Source of the DNA: Xanthobacteraceae bacterium
GTDB taxonomy: Bacteria; Pseudomonadota; Alphaproteobacteria; Rhizobiales; Xanthobacteraceae
Direction: 5' to 3'
Length of the DNA stretch: 64,000 nt
Assembly: GCA_019745775.1 (NCBI GenBank)
Contig: JAIESR010000023.1
Coordinates: forward strand, 62,001 to 126,000
Positions within the stretch are counted from its first letter, which is position 1. Every line of letters begins with the position of its first letter. The translations under genes were made by a program, and so were the position numbers. The notes under the pieces are model-generated. The model was not told the origin of the DNA and did no database searches. It saw nothing but the letters and a program-made list of their open reading frames with translations. Shown piece by piece: positions 45,170 through 54,712 of the stretch.

Positions 45170-45468
45170 ATCCAAACTCCGTGATGAGCCAGAATAGACT
45201 CGCAGCCTGCCGCGGTCGGGAACTTGCGAGTAACCTCCCCGATCATCTCCCAGTCGCGGGCAAGCCCTTCGAAATAGCGCCCGAGCTCGGCGCGCGCGGT
45301 GTATTCGGTCATATAGGCGACTTTCGGCGCCGCGCCCTGGATGAGCGAGCCGAAGGCGATGTCCTCGGCGCAGATCGACATCCAATGATCGACGCTGGCG
45401 CCGCGGCTGTCGTGCCAGCGCCGATAGGCTTCGGTCAGCACGGCAATGTTGCTGGCTTCGTCCGACAT
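45166..45468 (-). CDS. Shortened NTF2-like/SnoaL-type protein
   Basis: A 100-residue protein that starts like a typical SnoaL/NTF2-like protein (SNIAVLTEAYRRWHDSRGAS, then DHWMSICAEDIAFGSL and YFEGLARDWEMIG). After about residue 75 it changes abruptly to a tail unlike the family (EVTRKFPTAAGCESILAHHG) that runs into the AT-rich patch. Family members usually continue through two more strands and are about 130 residues long. GAGGAGG precedes the ATG, so the 5' end is intact. It is probably truncated by a deletion or insertion event. Confidence 0.6.
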   Translation of the reverse strand: MSDEASNIAVLTEAYRRWHDSRGASVDHWMSICAEDIAFGSLIQGAAPKVAYMTEYTARAELGRYFEGLARDWEMIGEVTRKFPTAAGCESILAHHGVWM

Positions 45469-45536
45469 GACGACCTCCTCTCATTGAAGGGCAAATCGTG
45501 CGCGATGATCGCGATGGTTGCAAGAGGGCATGCGCG

Positions 45537-46511
45537 CTACCCGACCGGGACCGGAAACATCTCCGTGATCGTGACGACGCGCGGTGCAAGGCCCTGTTCG
45601 TGCACGAAGCGCGCGATCGCTTCCCAGGTCGGCCGGTTGGGCTCGACGCCATAGGCCCAGAAATCCTTGCCGAACACGCGCCAGCTCTCCTCGACGTGGT
45701 CGATGAGGAACGGCAACGCGAGATGCAGCGCGTCGGTGTCGTAGAGGCCGTCGAGCGCGATCGCCTTGGCCTCGCTGAATGCGTCATAGATGCTCTTCGC
45801 TACCCAGGGGTGCTCGCGGTGCACGTCTTCGCGCACCACCACCGTGTGCATGATCGGAAAGATTTTTGTGCGGCGGTAGTAGTCGGTCTCGATCTCCTTG
45901 AAGTTCGGCCACAGCCGCGCAATGTGCGGCGCGCCGTTGAGAAACGACTGCGGGATATAGAGCGTCAGGAGCGCGTCGAGCTCGCCGGCATCGAACATTT
46001 TCTCCAGCGTCTGCGTGCCGGACAGGAAGTCGAGCTTCACCTTGGGCAGGTCGAGGGGAATCAGCGGCTTCTCCACGAAGGTGTTCAGCCCGCCCATGAA
46101 CCAATGCATGTCCTCCGGCTTGATGCCGTAGTCGTGCTGGAGCATGCCGCGCATGAAGCAGAGCCCAGTCGAGGAATATTGCGAGGTGCCGACGCGCTTG
46201 CCGCGCAAATCCTCCGGCTTCTCGATGCCCGCCCCCTTGCGCACATAGATGCAGGAGTGGCGGAAGATCTTCGACAGCGCCACCGGCACCGCCACGAACG
46301 GGCAATCGCCCCTCGCCTTCAGCGCCGTGTACGACGCGAGCGACAGCTCGGAGACCTGGAATTCCTTGTTGTCCAGCATGCGCTGGAACGACTGCCGCGG
46401 CCGCAGGATCTGGATGTCGAGATCGATGCCTTCCGGCTTCACGCGGCCGTCGATGAGCGGACGGGTGCGGTCGTAATTCCAGCAGGCGAGCGTCAGCTTC
46501 AAATTCGCCAT
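45537..46511 (-). CDS. 4,5-dihydroxyphthalate decarboxylase/solute-binding-like protein
   Basis: A 324-residue cytoplasm-type or processed binding-protein-fold protein. LTLACWNYDRTRPLIDGRVK and GIDLDIQILRP at the start, KGAGIEKPEDLRGKRVG and VVVREDVHREHPWVAKSIYD match proteins related to 4,5-dihydroxyphthalate decarboxylase (Pht5), themselves built on an ABC-type binding-protein fold. No signal peptide is visible, so an enzymatic role is more likely than transport. The true substrate is unknown. ATG 46511; it lies 5 bases after the DUF2459 gene stop, so the two are linked. Confidence 0.72.
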   Translation of the reverse strand: MANLKLTLACWNYDRTRPLIDGRVKPEGIDLDIQILRPRQSFQRMLDNKEFQVSELSLASYTALKARGDCPFVAVPVALSKIFRHSCIYVRKGAGIEKPEDLRGKRVGTSQYSSTGLCFMRGMLQHDYGIKPEDMHWFMGGLNTFVEKPLIPLDLPKVKLDFLSGTQTLEKMFDAGELDALLTLYIPQSFLNGAPHIARLWPNFKEIETDYYRRTKIFPIMHTVVVREDVHREHPWVAKSIYDAFSEAKAIALDGLYDTDALHLALPFLIDHVEESWRVFGKDFWAYGVEPNRPTWEAIARFVHEQGLAPRVVTITEMFPVPVG

Positions 46512-46516
46512 GGCGT

Positions 46517-47257
46517 CTATGATTTCCCTGGTGGCGGCGGTAACGGCGCGGCGCCCGCGCGCCACGTCAAATCCCATAGCAAGCCTTGCGGCATGGTGGC
46601 CAGCACCGGCGCAGTCGGCACGCCCGCGGCGGCGAGCAGGTCGGCGATCCAGTGATTACACACGCGCAGCACGTTGAAGGTCCCGACCGCGCGATAGAAC
46701 AGGCTGTGGCCGTAGAGACCTCGACCCGTTTCCTCGAGGCTAGCGTCGCGCCCTTTGCGCGCAAACGTCGCGTCGAGCATGGTCGCGAGCCGATCGAAGC
46801 CGGTTTCACTCAGCGTGAGTGCGGCCATGGTCGCTGTCGGATAGGCGATGCGCGGCGGCTCCGAGAAACCGACCACATGCAGTACCGATGGATTGCCGGG
46901 CCGGAACAGCGCCCGCAGCGCCAGCGCGGTCGTCAGCTCGGCCGAGGTCGGCACGCGGGTATAGAACCCTTCGTCGCCCCAGCCGAACTCCAGGCGGTCG
47001 TAGCGAGCAAAGTGTGCCGTCACGGCCGCGAGCGCCGGTAGCGAACGCCGGCGCGCGGCTTCGGCCAGCGCTTCGCGCGGCACGACCAGACTGGAGTGAT
47101 AGAAGTTGGTGACGATCTGAACGTCAACGCGAGCAGCTCCGGGCGGCGGCGGATAAAGCCTGGCGTCGCCGGAGCGCATCGTCGCCAACGTCGCGACGAC
47201 GAACGCGGCGAGGAGAACGCCGAGCGACCATGCCACCCACCGCAGGACGCGCCGCAC
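46517..47257 (-). CDS. DUF2459 membrane-anchored protein
   Basis: A 246-residue protein with an N-terminal transmembrane anchor (about 5-27) and an extracytoplasmic domain. FYHSSLVVPREAL, RLEFGWGDEGFYTRVP and YRAVGTFNVLRVCNHWIADL match the DUF2459 family (TIGR02117, often found near urease-related regions). Conserved His, Trp and Cys residues hint at an enzymatic or metal-related role, but none is established. It is 24 bases downstream of valS on the same strand. Confidence 0.78.
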   Translation of the reverse strand: MRRVLRWVAWSLGVLLAAFVVATLATMRSGDARLYPPPPGAARVDVQIVTNFYHSSLVVPREALAEAARRRSLPALAAVTAHFARYDRLEFGWGDEGFYTRVPTSAELTTALALRALFRPGNPSVLHVVGFSEPPRIAYPTATMAALTLSETGFDRLATMLDATFARKGRDASLEETGRGLYGHSLFYRAVGTFNVLRVCNHWIADLLAAAGVPTAPVLATMPQGLLWDLTWRAGAAPLPPPPGKS

Positions 47258-47281
47258 GGTTTTCCCCCTACGTCGAAACGC

Positions 47282-50101
47282 CTACGCCGCCCCCTTGAGC
47301 CGCTCCATCGCCTCCAGAATTCGGGCGCGGCGGCCTTCCGCCTCCTCGCGCTTTTCGCGCTCGCCCTCGACGATCTCCTCGGCGGCGTTCTGGACGAATT
47401 TGGGATTGCTGAGCTTGGCATCGACACGCGCGATGTCGGAGTCGACGCGCGCAAGCTCCTTGCCGAGCCGAACCTGCTCGGCCGCGAAGTCGATGACGCC
47501 CTTGAGCGGCAGCGCCACCACTTCGCCCCGCACGTCGAGCTGGATCGAGCCCGGCGGCACCGCCTTCGCGACCGACAGGCTCGAAAGGCGCGCAAGGCGC
47601 CGGATCACGTCGGCCCAGCGTCCGGCGCGCGCGTCGGTCTCCGGCGACACGTTGGCGAGCACCACCGGCAATTCGGTCGCGACCGTAAGGTTCATCTCCG
47701 CGCGCACCGAGCGGATGGCGGTGACGATATCGATCACCCAGCCGATCTCATTTTCGGCGGCGTGGTCCGACAGCCGCGGGTGTGCCGGCCACGGCGTCAG
47801 CGCCAGGAGGCCTTCGCGCGCCGTCCCCTGCTCGGCCGTGACGCGCCAGAGCTCCTCCGTCACGAACGGCATGAACGGATGCAGCAGTTTCAGGATTTCA
47901 TCGCGCACCCAGGCCACCATCGCGCGCGTTTCGGTCTTGGCGGCCCCATCAGGACCCCCGAGGCTCGGCTTCGCCAGTTCGAGGTACCAGTCGCAGTAGA
48001 TGTTCCAGATGAAGCGGTAGAGCGCGTTGGCGGCATCGTTGAATTGGTAGGCGTTAAGCGCTTCCGTGACCTCGCGCGATGCCTTCTGCGTCTCATGCGC
48101 GATCCAGCGGTTGAGCGTCTCCTTGTTCGCCGTGGGGTCGAATCCGGGCACGGAGACGCACTCGTTCATCTCGGCGAAGCGCGCCGCATTCCAAAGCTTG
48201 GTCGTAAAATTGCGGTTGTTCTCGACCGACTGCGGACCGAGCCTGATGTCGTGCCCCTGCGCGGCGGCGCGCGCCAGCGTAAAGCGCAGCGCGTCGGCGC
48301 CGAATTCGTCGATCACGCCAAGCGGATCGATGACGTTGCCCTTCGACTTCGACATCTTCTGGCCGCGCTCGTCGCGCACCAGCCGGTGGATGTAGACGGT
48401 GTGGAACGGGATGTCCTTCATGAAATGAAGGCCCATCATCATCATGCGCGCGACCCAGAAGAAGATGATGTCGAAGCCGGTGACCAGCACGTCGGTCGGA
48501 TAGAAGCGCTTGAGCTCGGCGGTCTCGAACGGCCACCCGAGCGTCGAGAACGGCCACAGCGCCGACGAGAACCAGGTATCGAGCACGTCCTCATCGCGCC
48601 ACACCGGGACCTGCTCGGGCATCGCGCCGCCCAGGCCGACCTTGGCGAGACTGTCGTCCATGTTGCCGACCAGTTCGACGTCACGCTTGTAGTAATTCTT
48701 GGCGCGCTGGAGCGCTTCCGCCTCGGTCTCGGCGACGAACACCTCGGTCTTCGCGATCGAGAGCTGGCCGCTTTCATCAAGCGCCCAGCCGTACCACGCC
48801 GGAATCTGATGGCCCCACCAGAGCTGGCGCGAGATGCACCAGGGCTGGATGTTATCCATCCAGTTGAAATAGGTCGCCTCCCATTGCTGCGGCACGAAGC
48901 TGGTGCGGCCGTCGCGTACCGCCTGCGCCGCCGGCTGCGCCAGCGACTTGGCGTCGACATACCACTGGTCGGTGAGATACGGCTCGATGACGACGCCGGA
49001 GCGGTCGCCGTGCGGCACCATGTTCACGTGCGGCTCGATCTTGGCGACCAGCCCCTTGTTCTGCATCCGCTCGACGATCAGGCGGCGCGCGACGAAGCGG
49101 TCGATGCCGTGCATCTGCAGCGTCTCGACCAGCTCCGGATCCATCGGGTCGAGGCCGTCGAGAAAAGCGTCGTTGTTCTCGAGATTGAGACCGGCCTCCC
49201 GGTCGAGCACGTTGATCAGCGGCAGGTCGTGGCGGCGACCGACCTCGAAATCGTTGAAGTCATGCGCCGGCGTGATCTTGACCGCGCCCGTGCCTTTCTC
49301 CGGGTCGGAATAATCGTCGGCGACGATCGGGATGCGGCGGCCGACCAGCGGCAGGATCGCGTGCTTACCGACAAGATGCTTGTAGCGCTCGTCGTCGGGA
49401 TGCACCGCAACCGCAGTGTCGCCGAGCATGGTCTCCGGCCGCGTGGTCGCGACGGTGATGAATCCATCGGCGGCATCCTCCAGCGGATAGTGGAAATGCC
49501 AGAGGTGCCCCTTGCTCTCGACCTGCTGCACTTCGAGATCGGAGATCGCGGTGAGCAGCTTGGGATCCCAGTTGACCAGCCGCTTGTCCTTGTAGATCAG
49601 CCCGGCACGGTAGAGCGAAACGAAGACGCGGATGACGGCCTTCGAGAGCCCCTCGTCCATGGTGAAGCGCTCGCGCGACCAGTCGCAGGATGCGCCGAGC
49701 CGCTTGAGCTGGTTGATGATGGTGCCGCCCGATTCAGCCTTCCAGGCCCAGACCTTCTCCAGGAATTTCTCGCGGCCCAGCGCGCGGCGGCCGGGTTGCT
49801 GGCGCTCCATCAGCTGGCGCTCGACCACCATCTGGGTGGCAATGCCGGCATGGTCGGTGCCGACCTGCCAGAGCACGTCCTTACCCCGCATCCGCTCGAA
49901 CCGGCAGAGGACGTCCTGCAGCGTATTGTTGAGGGCATGCCCCATATGGAGCGAGCCGGTCACGTTGGGCGGCGGGATGACGATGCAATAGGGCTCGGCG
50001 GCGCTCCGCTCGGGCCGTCCGGCACGGAAGGCGCCAGCCTTCTCCCACAGCGCATCGATGCGCTTTTCCACCTCGGCGGGCTGGTAGGTCTTGTCGATCA
50101 T
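47282..50101 (-). CDS. valS: Valyl-tRNA synthetase
   Basis: A 939-residue class I synthetase with an editing domain. The HIGH motif is in PPPNVTGSLHMGHALNNTLQ, KMSKSKGNVIDPLG is the KMSKS motif, and the C-terminal coiled coil ends the protein. The start ATG 50101 (MIDKTYQPAEVEKRIDALW) matches the family; an open frame continues upstream without homology. Downstream gene DUF2459 follows closely. The opposite strand also has a very long open frame, a by-product of GC-rich codons. Confidence 0.97.
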   Translation of the reverse strand: MIDKTYQPAEVEKRIDALWEKAGAFRAGRPERSAAEPYCIVIPPPNVTGSLHMGHALNNTLQDVLCRFERMRGKDVLWQVGTDHAGIATQMVVERQLMERQQPGRRALGREKFLEKVWAWKAESGGTIINQLKRLGASCDWSRERFTMDEGLSKAVIRVFVSLYRAGLIYKDKRLVNWDPKLLTAISDLEVQQVESKGHLWHFHYPLEDAADGFITVATTRPETMLGDTAVAVHPDDERYKHLVGKHAILPLVGRRIPIVADDYSDPEKGTGAVKITPAHDFNDFEVGRRHDLPLINVLDREAGLNLENNDAFLDGLDPMDPELVETLQMHGIDRFVARRLIVERMQNKGLVAKIEPHVNMVPHGDRSGVVIEPYLTDQWYVDAKSLAQPAAQAVRDGRTSFVPQQWEATYFNWMDNIQPWCISRQLWWGHQIPAWYGWALDESGQLSIAKTEVFVAETEAEALQRAKNYYKRDVELVGNMDDSLAKVGLGGAMPEQVPVWRDEDVLDTWFSSALWPFSTLGWPFETAELKRFYPTDVLVTGFDIIFFWVARMMMMGLHFMKDIPFHTVYIHRLVRDERGQKMSKSKGNVIDPLGVIDEFGADALRFTLARAAAQGHDIRLGPQSVENNRNFTTKLWNAARFAEMNECVSVPGFDPTANKETLNRWIAHETQKASREVTEALNAYQFNDAANALYRFIWNIYCDWYLELAKPSLGGPDGAAKTETRAMVAWVRDEILKLLHPFMPFVTEELWRVTAEQGTAREGLLALTPWPAHPRLSDHAAENEIGWVIDIVTAIRSVRAEMNLTVATELPVVLANVSPETDARAGRWADVIRRLARLSSLSVAKAVPPGSIQLDVRGEVVALPLKGVIDFAAEQVRLGKELARVDSDIARVDAKLSNPKFVQNAAEEIVEGEREKREEAEGRRARILEAMERLKGAA

Positions 50102-50196
50102 TGTCGTTTCGGTTTCGCCTGTTTGCGCGGTAAAAAGCCCGCCAGTCCGCAGCCTGTCAACGCCCGCACCCCGCGCGGCGGTCCAGAACCTGGCGG

Positions 50197-51426
50197 TTGC
50201 CTGCCAAACCGCGAATCCCCCCGCCCGTGACCGCCAATCCCACCCCCAGCGCCCTGCCAAGCCCGACCCGGTCGATCGTGCTTTTGGCGGTTGCCGGTTT
50301 CGCCAGCCAGGCCCAGGTCCGGGTGACGGATTCGCTGCTGCCCCAGATCGCGAACGATTTTGGCACCACGGTGGGTGCGGCGGCCATGGTGGTGACCGCC
50401 TACGCGGTTGCCCACGGCTCGGTGCAGCTCTTCATCGGCCCGATCGGCGACCGGTTCGGCAAATACCTCACCGTCATGACCATGTGCCTGGCCTCCTCGA
50501 TCCTGGTCATGGCCTGCGGATTCGCCAATTCGCTGACGGAACTCGCGATCGCCCGCCTCCTCGCCGGCGCCTGCGCCGGCTGGGTGATTCCCCTGTCGAT
50601 GGCCTATGTCGGGGATGTGACGCCCTACGACCGGCGCCAGACGGTGCTCGGCCGCTACCTGACCGGGCAGATCACCGGGCAGTTGTTCGGCCAGGCCGCC
50701 GGCGGTGTGCTCGGCGACCTGTTCGGCTGGCGCAATGTGTTCTTCATCCTTGGCGCCATGTTCGCGCTCGCGACCCTGGGCCTGATCTACGAGCTCGTCA
50801 CCAATCGAAACACGCGCCCGGCCGGGCGGCCGGAGGAGCGCTCACGCGGCTTCGTCGCCGACTACAAGGCGGTGCTGTCGAGCCCGTGGGCGCGCATCGT
50901 GATCGCCGCCGTGTTCCTGGAATCGTTCTTCGGCTGGGGTGCGTTCGCCTATGTCGGCGCCGACCTCAACCAGCGCTTCGGCTTGAGCTTCACGGCGGTC
51001 GGATTGATCGTCGCGTGTTTTGCGATCGGTGGCCTAATCTACGCCGCCACGGTCCAGCAGCTGGTGAACCGCTTCGGGCAGACCGGGCTTGCGATCGGCG
51101 GCGCATTGATCTGCGGCGTCGCCTACTTCGTGTTGGCGAGCGGGCTTGCATGGTGGCTTGCGCCGCTCGCGGTCGGGCTCTACGGCCTCGGCTTCTACGC
51201 GCTGCACAACACCTTGCAGACCTGCGGCACGCAGATGACGCCACAAGCGCGCGCCACCGGCTTCGCGCTGTTCTCATCCGCCATCTATGTCGGGCAGACC
51301 GCCGGCGTCGGCGTGGGCGCGCTCGTGTTCGATCGCGCCGGCGCGGTACCGCTGTTGATCGCGGCCGGGCTGGCGCTGCCGGCAATGGCGCTGTGGTTCG
51401 CGCGCGAACTCAAGCGCCACGACTGA
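50197..51426 (+). CDS. Major facilitator superfamily transporter
   Basis: A roughly 400-residue polytopic transporter with twelve predicted helices. It resembles DHA1-type drug exporters: LFIGPIGDRFGKYLTVM is the cytoplasmic A-motif (G-x-x-x-D-R-x-G-R/K), and VIPLSMAYVGD and QAAGGVLGDLFGWRNVF contain family C-motif-like segments. The start is uncertain: TTG 50197 or GTG 50227 (VTANPTPSALP), both with weak ribosome binding sites. It is divergent from valS and convergent with popZ. Confidence 0.88.
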   Translation: MPAKPRIPPPVTANPTPSALPSPTRSIVLLAVAGFASQAQVRVTDSLLPQIANDFGTTVGAAAMVVTAYAVAHGSVQLFIGPIGDRFGKYLTVMTMCLASSILVMACGFANSLTELAIARLLAGACAGWVIPLSMAYVGDVTPYDRRQTVLGRYLTGQITGQLFGQAAGGVLGDLFGWRNVFFILGAMFALATLGLIYELVTNRNTRPAGRPEERSRGFVADYKAVLSSPWARIVIAAVFLESFFGWGAFAYVGADLNQRFGLSFTAVGLIVACFAIGGLIYAATVQQLVNRFGQTGLAIGGALICGVAYFVLASGLAWWLAPLAVGLYGLGFYALHNTLQTCGTQMTPQARATGFALFSSAIYVGQTAGVGVGALVFDRAGAVPLLIAAGLALPAMALWFARELKRHD

Positions 51427-51450
51427 GCGTGGCATTGTCGGGGGGCGCTG

Positions 51451-52107
51451 CTACGTCCGCCCGCGCGACACGCGCTCGATCTCGGCGCGCACCAGCCGCT
51501 CGACCAGCCCTGGCAGGTTGTCGTCCAGCCAGCTCTTGAGCATCGGCCGCAGCATTTCACGCACGAGATCCTCGAGCGTGCGCGCATTCTGCACGAGCAC
51601 GGTGTGGGCGAGCGTGTTGAAAGCGGAATCGACCGCCGACGTCGTCGAGGCCGAGAGCAGCGCGTCGGCGTCGGCCGCCGGCGCACGCCGCGGCGGAAGC
51701 GGTGGCGGCGCGAACGGGCGCTCGTCGAACACCACGTCCGGCTGCCCGTCGATGGTGCGGAAGCCGCCGTCGGCCGGTTCCGGCTCCTCGGTCGCCATCG
51801 ATTCGGTCAGTTCAAGGATGTCCGGCGCCGGCGGCTCGGGCGGCGGCGCAGCGGTCTTGCTGAGGCTCGACAGCATCGCGTCGATGTCGTCCTGCCGCAT
51901 CGCCGGGTCGGGATCCGGTGGCGGCGGGGGCGGCGCGGGCTTCGGTGGCGGGGGCGGCGCGGGCTCCGGCCGGGCAGCCACCGGCGGTGGCGGCACTTCG
52001 GCGGCCCTGGGCGGCGATTTACCTGGATCGTCGTCGGCGATGATCCTTCGAATGGAGGCGAGAATCTCCTCCATCGTCGGTTCTTGTGCCTTGGCAGGCT
52101 GGTTCAT
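51451..52107 (-). CDS. popZ: DUF2497/PopZ-like polar organising protein
   Basis: A 218-residue protein with the two PopZ hallmarks: the N-terminal helix EPTMEEILASIRRIIADDDP (about 9-28) and a C-terminal oligomerisation region LEDLVREMLRPMLKSWLDDN. A long Pro-rich, acidic, disordered linker lies between them. PopZ forms a matrix at the cell pole that anchors the chromosome centromere. ATG 52107 has GGGGAAG upstream. It lies downstream of the tolC-like gene on the minus strand, 251 bases away, near valS, as in other alphaproteobacteria. Confidence 0.88.
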   Translation of the reverse strand: MNQPAKAQEPTMEEILASIRRIIADDDPGKSPPRAAEVPPPPVAARPEPAPPPPPKPAPPPPPPDPDPAMRQDDIDAMLSSLSKTAAPPPEPPAPDILELTESMATEEPEPADGGFRTIDGQPDVVFDERPFAPPPLPPRRAPAADADALLSASTTSAVDSAFNTLAHTVLVQNARTLEDLVREMLRPMLKSWLDDNLPGLVERLVRAEIERVSRGRT

Positions 52108-52358
52108 CTTGCCGCTTCCCCGCTCAGGTCCCCACGCCCTGAGGCGCACCATTTTTCCGACTCGGCGCGAATCAGCGTCGAAGCGTAGCGCGGTTTTCGG
52201 CCGAATGGGTCCGGAAAGTGCACTCATCCAATGGTGAGAGCGACCTCGGACGCACACACCGGTTCCGCCAACCGATCGCGCGCGCGTCAGTGTCGAACGC
52301 CGGAGCTTCTATTCATGACGAAGGTCAAACGCAAGTTCGTCGCTTGCGCAACGAACAC

Positions 52359-53843
52359 TTAGCGACCATCCGGTGTACGAACGCCGATCCATTTGTCGCG
52401 CACCTGTTGATAATGCGTCATTGGATCGTAATTCGAGACGCCGAGCCCGAGCACCTGCGGCGACAGGCTGCCGACCGCGGCCAGCACCGTGTACGAGGCG
52501 ACCACGCGGTCGCGCTGCGCGGTCACCAGCGAGGCGCGGGCATTCACCAGATCCTGTTGCGCGTTCAGCACGTCGAGCGTGGTGCGCTGGCCGACACGGG
52601 CTTCCTCGCTCACGCCGTTGAGCGCGATCTCGGCGGCCGCCACCTGCGCCTGCGTCGATTCGATCTGCGCCTTGGCGGCCTCGAGCTGGCCCCACGCCTG
52701 CGTGACGGTCTGCTGCACCTGGTCACGGGCGGTGTCGAGATCGAGCCGGCGCTGGCCGAACGTCTCCTTGGCTTGGCGGATGGTCGCGTACTCGCCGCCG
52801 CCCTGGTAGAGCGGGACCGTCACCTGGGCGGTGACGGCGGCGCCAAAACTCTGCGCCGTAGCCAGCGAGTTGGTCGAGCCCTGGGTCCTGGTTGCCGCGC
52901 CCTGCAACGTTGCCGTCGGATAGAGCGCGCCCTCGGCGATCTTCACCTGATAGCTCGCGACATCGACGTTGTACATCGCGGTCGTGATCGAGGGGTGCTC
53001 GGTGCGGGCACGCGCCAGCGCGGCCGCCAGCGTCCGCGGCGAGAAGCGGTCGACGCCCATGGCCGTGACCAGCCGGCCGGGCTCGACGCCGATCACCTGC
53101 CGATAGACCGCTTTCGACGTGATGTAGTTCGATTCCGCGGTCAGCAACGAGGAACGGCCGGCGGCAAGCCGGGACTCTGCCTGGGCCACGTCGGTGCGCG
53201 TCACCTCGCCGACATTGAAGCGATCGCGGGTCTGCCGCAGCGTCGCCTCGAGCACGGTCACGTTGTTGCGCTGAAGATCGAGCAGCGCAGTGTCGCGCAG
53301 CAGGTTCATATAGGCGGTGGCGGCATTGAGCAGCACGCTCTGCTCCGTCGAGCGCAAAGTCTCGCGCGCCGCGAACACCTGCGCTTCCGCTTGACGCGTC
53401 CGGTTGCCGGTCTGGAAGCCGTTGAACAGCGTCTGGGTGGCGGTGATGCTGTAGGTCGTGGCGCCGACGTCGCCGCAATTCCTGCTCCCCGGCGGATTGC
53501 AGATGTTGTTCGGCGCGGCGCGCGTCAAGCTTTCGAGATAGCTGTGGGTGTAGCTGGTGGTGCCGGTCACGCGCGGCCGATAACCGCCGAGCGCGATCGC
53601 GACGTTCTCATCGACTGCGCGGGTCGCGGCGCGCTGCGCATTGAGCTGGGGATTGTTCACGTAGGCCTGCGACAGCGCCGTATTGAGCGGCGTCGTACCG
53701 GGCACGCCGCCCTTGCTGCGGCGCTGGACGGCGACGTCCTGGGCCGCCGCGGTCGTCAGCCAGATTCCGGCAACAACCGACACGGCGACGAAGGCGATCA
53801 CGCCCCGCCCGACGCTGCCCGGTCGTCCTTGCCCCGGTCCCAT
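52359..53843 (-). CDS. TolC-family outer-membrane efflux protein
   Basis: A 494-residue outer-membrane channel for type I secretion or efflux. After a signal peptide (about 15-35, TTAAAQ) it has the duplicated OEP structure with LSQAYVNNPQLNAQRAATRA at the start. ATQTLFNGFQTGNR and VTVPLYQGGGEYATIRQA follow, each preceding a long coiled-coil. Only a Cys pair (CNPPGSRNC) in the first loop is unusual. It follows a PCMT-family gene by 206 bases and may pair with the RND operon at 31505-35781, by inference. Confidence 0.92.
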   Translation of the reverse strand: MGPGQGRPGSVGRGVIAFVAVSVVAGIWLTTAAAQDVAVQRRSKGGVPGTTPLNTALSQAYVNNPQLNAQRAATRAVDENVAIALGGYRPRVTGTTSYTHSYLESLTRAAPNNICNPPGSRNCGDVGATTYSITATQTLFNGFQTGNRTRQAEAQVFAARETLRSTEQSVLLNAATAYMNLLRDTALLDLQRNNVTVLEATLRQTRDRFNVGEVTRTDVAQAESRLAAGRSSLLTAESNYITSKAVYRQVIGVEPGRLVTAMGVDRFSPRTLAAALARARTEHPSITTAMYNVDVASYQVKIAEGALYPTATLQGAATRTQGSTNSLATAQSFGAAVTAQVTVPLYQGGGEYATIRQAKETFGQRRLDLDTARDQVQQTVTQAWGQLEAAKAQIESTQAQVAAAEIALNGVSEEARVGQRTTLDVLNAQQDLVNARASLVTAQRDRVVASYTVLAAVGSLSPQVLGLGVSNYDPMTHYQQVRDKWIGVRTPDGR

Positions 53844-54049
53844 CCAACCCCCACGCCACGACGCGGCTACCCCCGCGCGCCGCCCTGCTACCCGGACACG
53901 CGGAACCGTTGATCCCGCCTTTAACCATAGGCGCCTGGAGCGCCTTCCGAAACCCCTTGGGAATTCGGCCGGGAACAATCGCGTGAAAAACCCGGGGCTT
54001 GCGCTTTCCGGGTCACACTCCGCTGTGGGAAACTAGGTTCCCTTGGGTA

Positions 54050-54712
54050 TCAGAATACAAATTGTGGGGGTTCGGCGAAGCCCGGCAGCGCCGGCGCCGC
54101 AGCGTCGAAGATCGGCAGCGCACTCGCCTGCCCTGCGCTGGCGAGATGGAGCACCGCCTTGCTGGCAGGTCGGCGCCCGACGACCGCGACCAGCCGTCCC
54201 CCCTCCGCGAGCTGGCGCAAGAGCCGCTCGGGTACCACTTCGGCCGCGCCATTGACGAGGATCACGTCGTACGGCGCACCGGCGGGCCAGCCGCCGGCCA
54301 GCGGACCGCTGACCACCTGGGCATTGCCGGCGCCGACCGCGGCGAGATTCTCGCGCGCATGGCGCGCCAGCGTTGCATCCTCCTCGAGCGCCGTCACCGT
54401 GCCCGCGAGCTTCGCCAGCAGCGCGCTCGAATAGCCGGTGGCGCAGGCAAGATCGAGCACCCGGTCCTGCGGGCCGACTTCGGCGGCCTGGACGAGCTTC
54501 GCCAGCACCATCGGCTTGAGAAGGCGCCGCGGCGGCGTGCCTTCAGTCACCGCCACGTCGAGATCGAGATAGGCGAGCGATGCGTTGCGCGCCGGCACGA
54601 AACGTTCGCGCGGCAGCTCCTGCATGGCGCCAATGATGCGCTGGTCGGTGACGTCCGCGGTGCGGACCTGACCATCGACCATCATGCGGCGCGCGGCGGC
54701 GAAATCGAACAT
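54050..54712 (-). CDS. PCMT-family methyltransferase, divergent paralogue of pcm
   Basis: A 220-residue SAM-dependent methyltransferase with the start MFDFAAARRMMVDGQVRTAD, QELPRERFVP and SAM loop VLDLACATGYSSALLAKLAG. Compared with pcm at 17119 it lacks the canonical EIGTGSGYQ motif I and the catalytic loop differs, so isoaspartate repair is not assured. It is the first gene upstream of the TolC-type gene. It probably acts as a paralogue with another acceptor. Confidence 0.82.
   Translation of the reverse strand: MFDFAAARRMMVDGQVRTADVTDQRIIGAMQELPRERFVPARNASLAYLDLDVAVTEGTPPRRLLKPMVLAKLVQAAEVGPQDRVLDLACATGYSSALLAKLAGTVTALEEDATLARHARENLAAVGAGNAQVVSGPLAGGWPAGAPYDVILVNGAAEVVPERLLRQLAEGGRLVAVVGRRPASKAVLHLASAGQASALPIFDAAAPALPGFAEPPQFVF

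Noticed and set aside
47096-50230. A 1044-codon open frame on the plus strand opposite valS
   Set aside because: It is antisense to an unmistakable valS, is very Arg/His/Asp-rich and has no domain; long antisense frames are expected in GC-rich genes.
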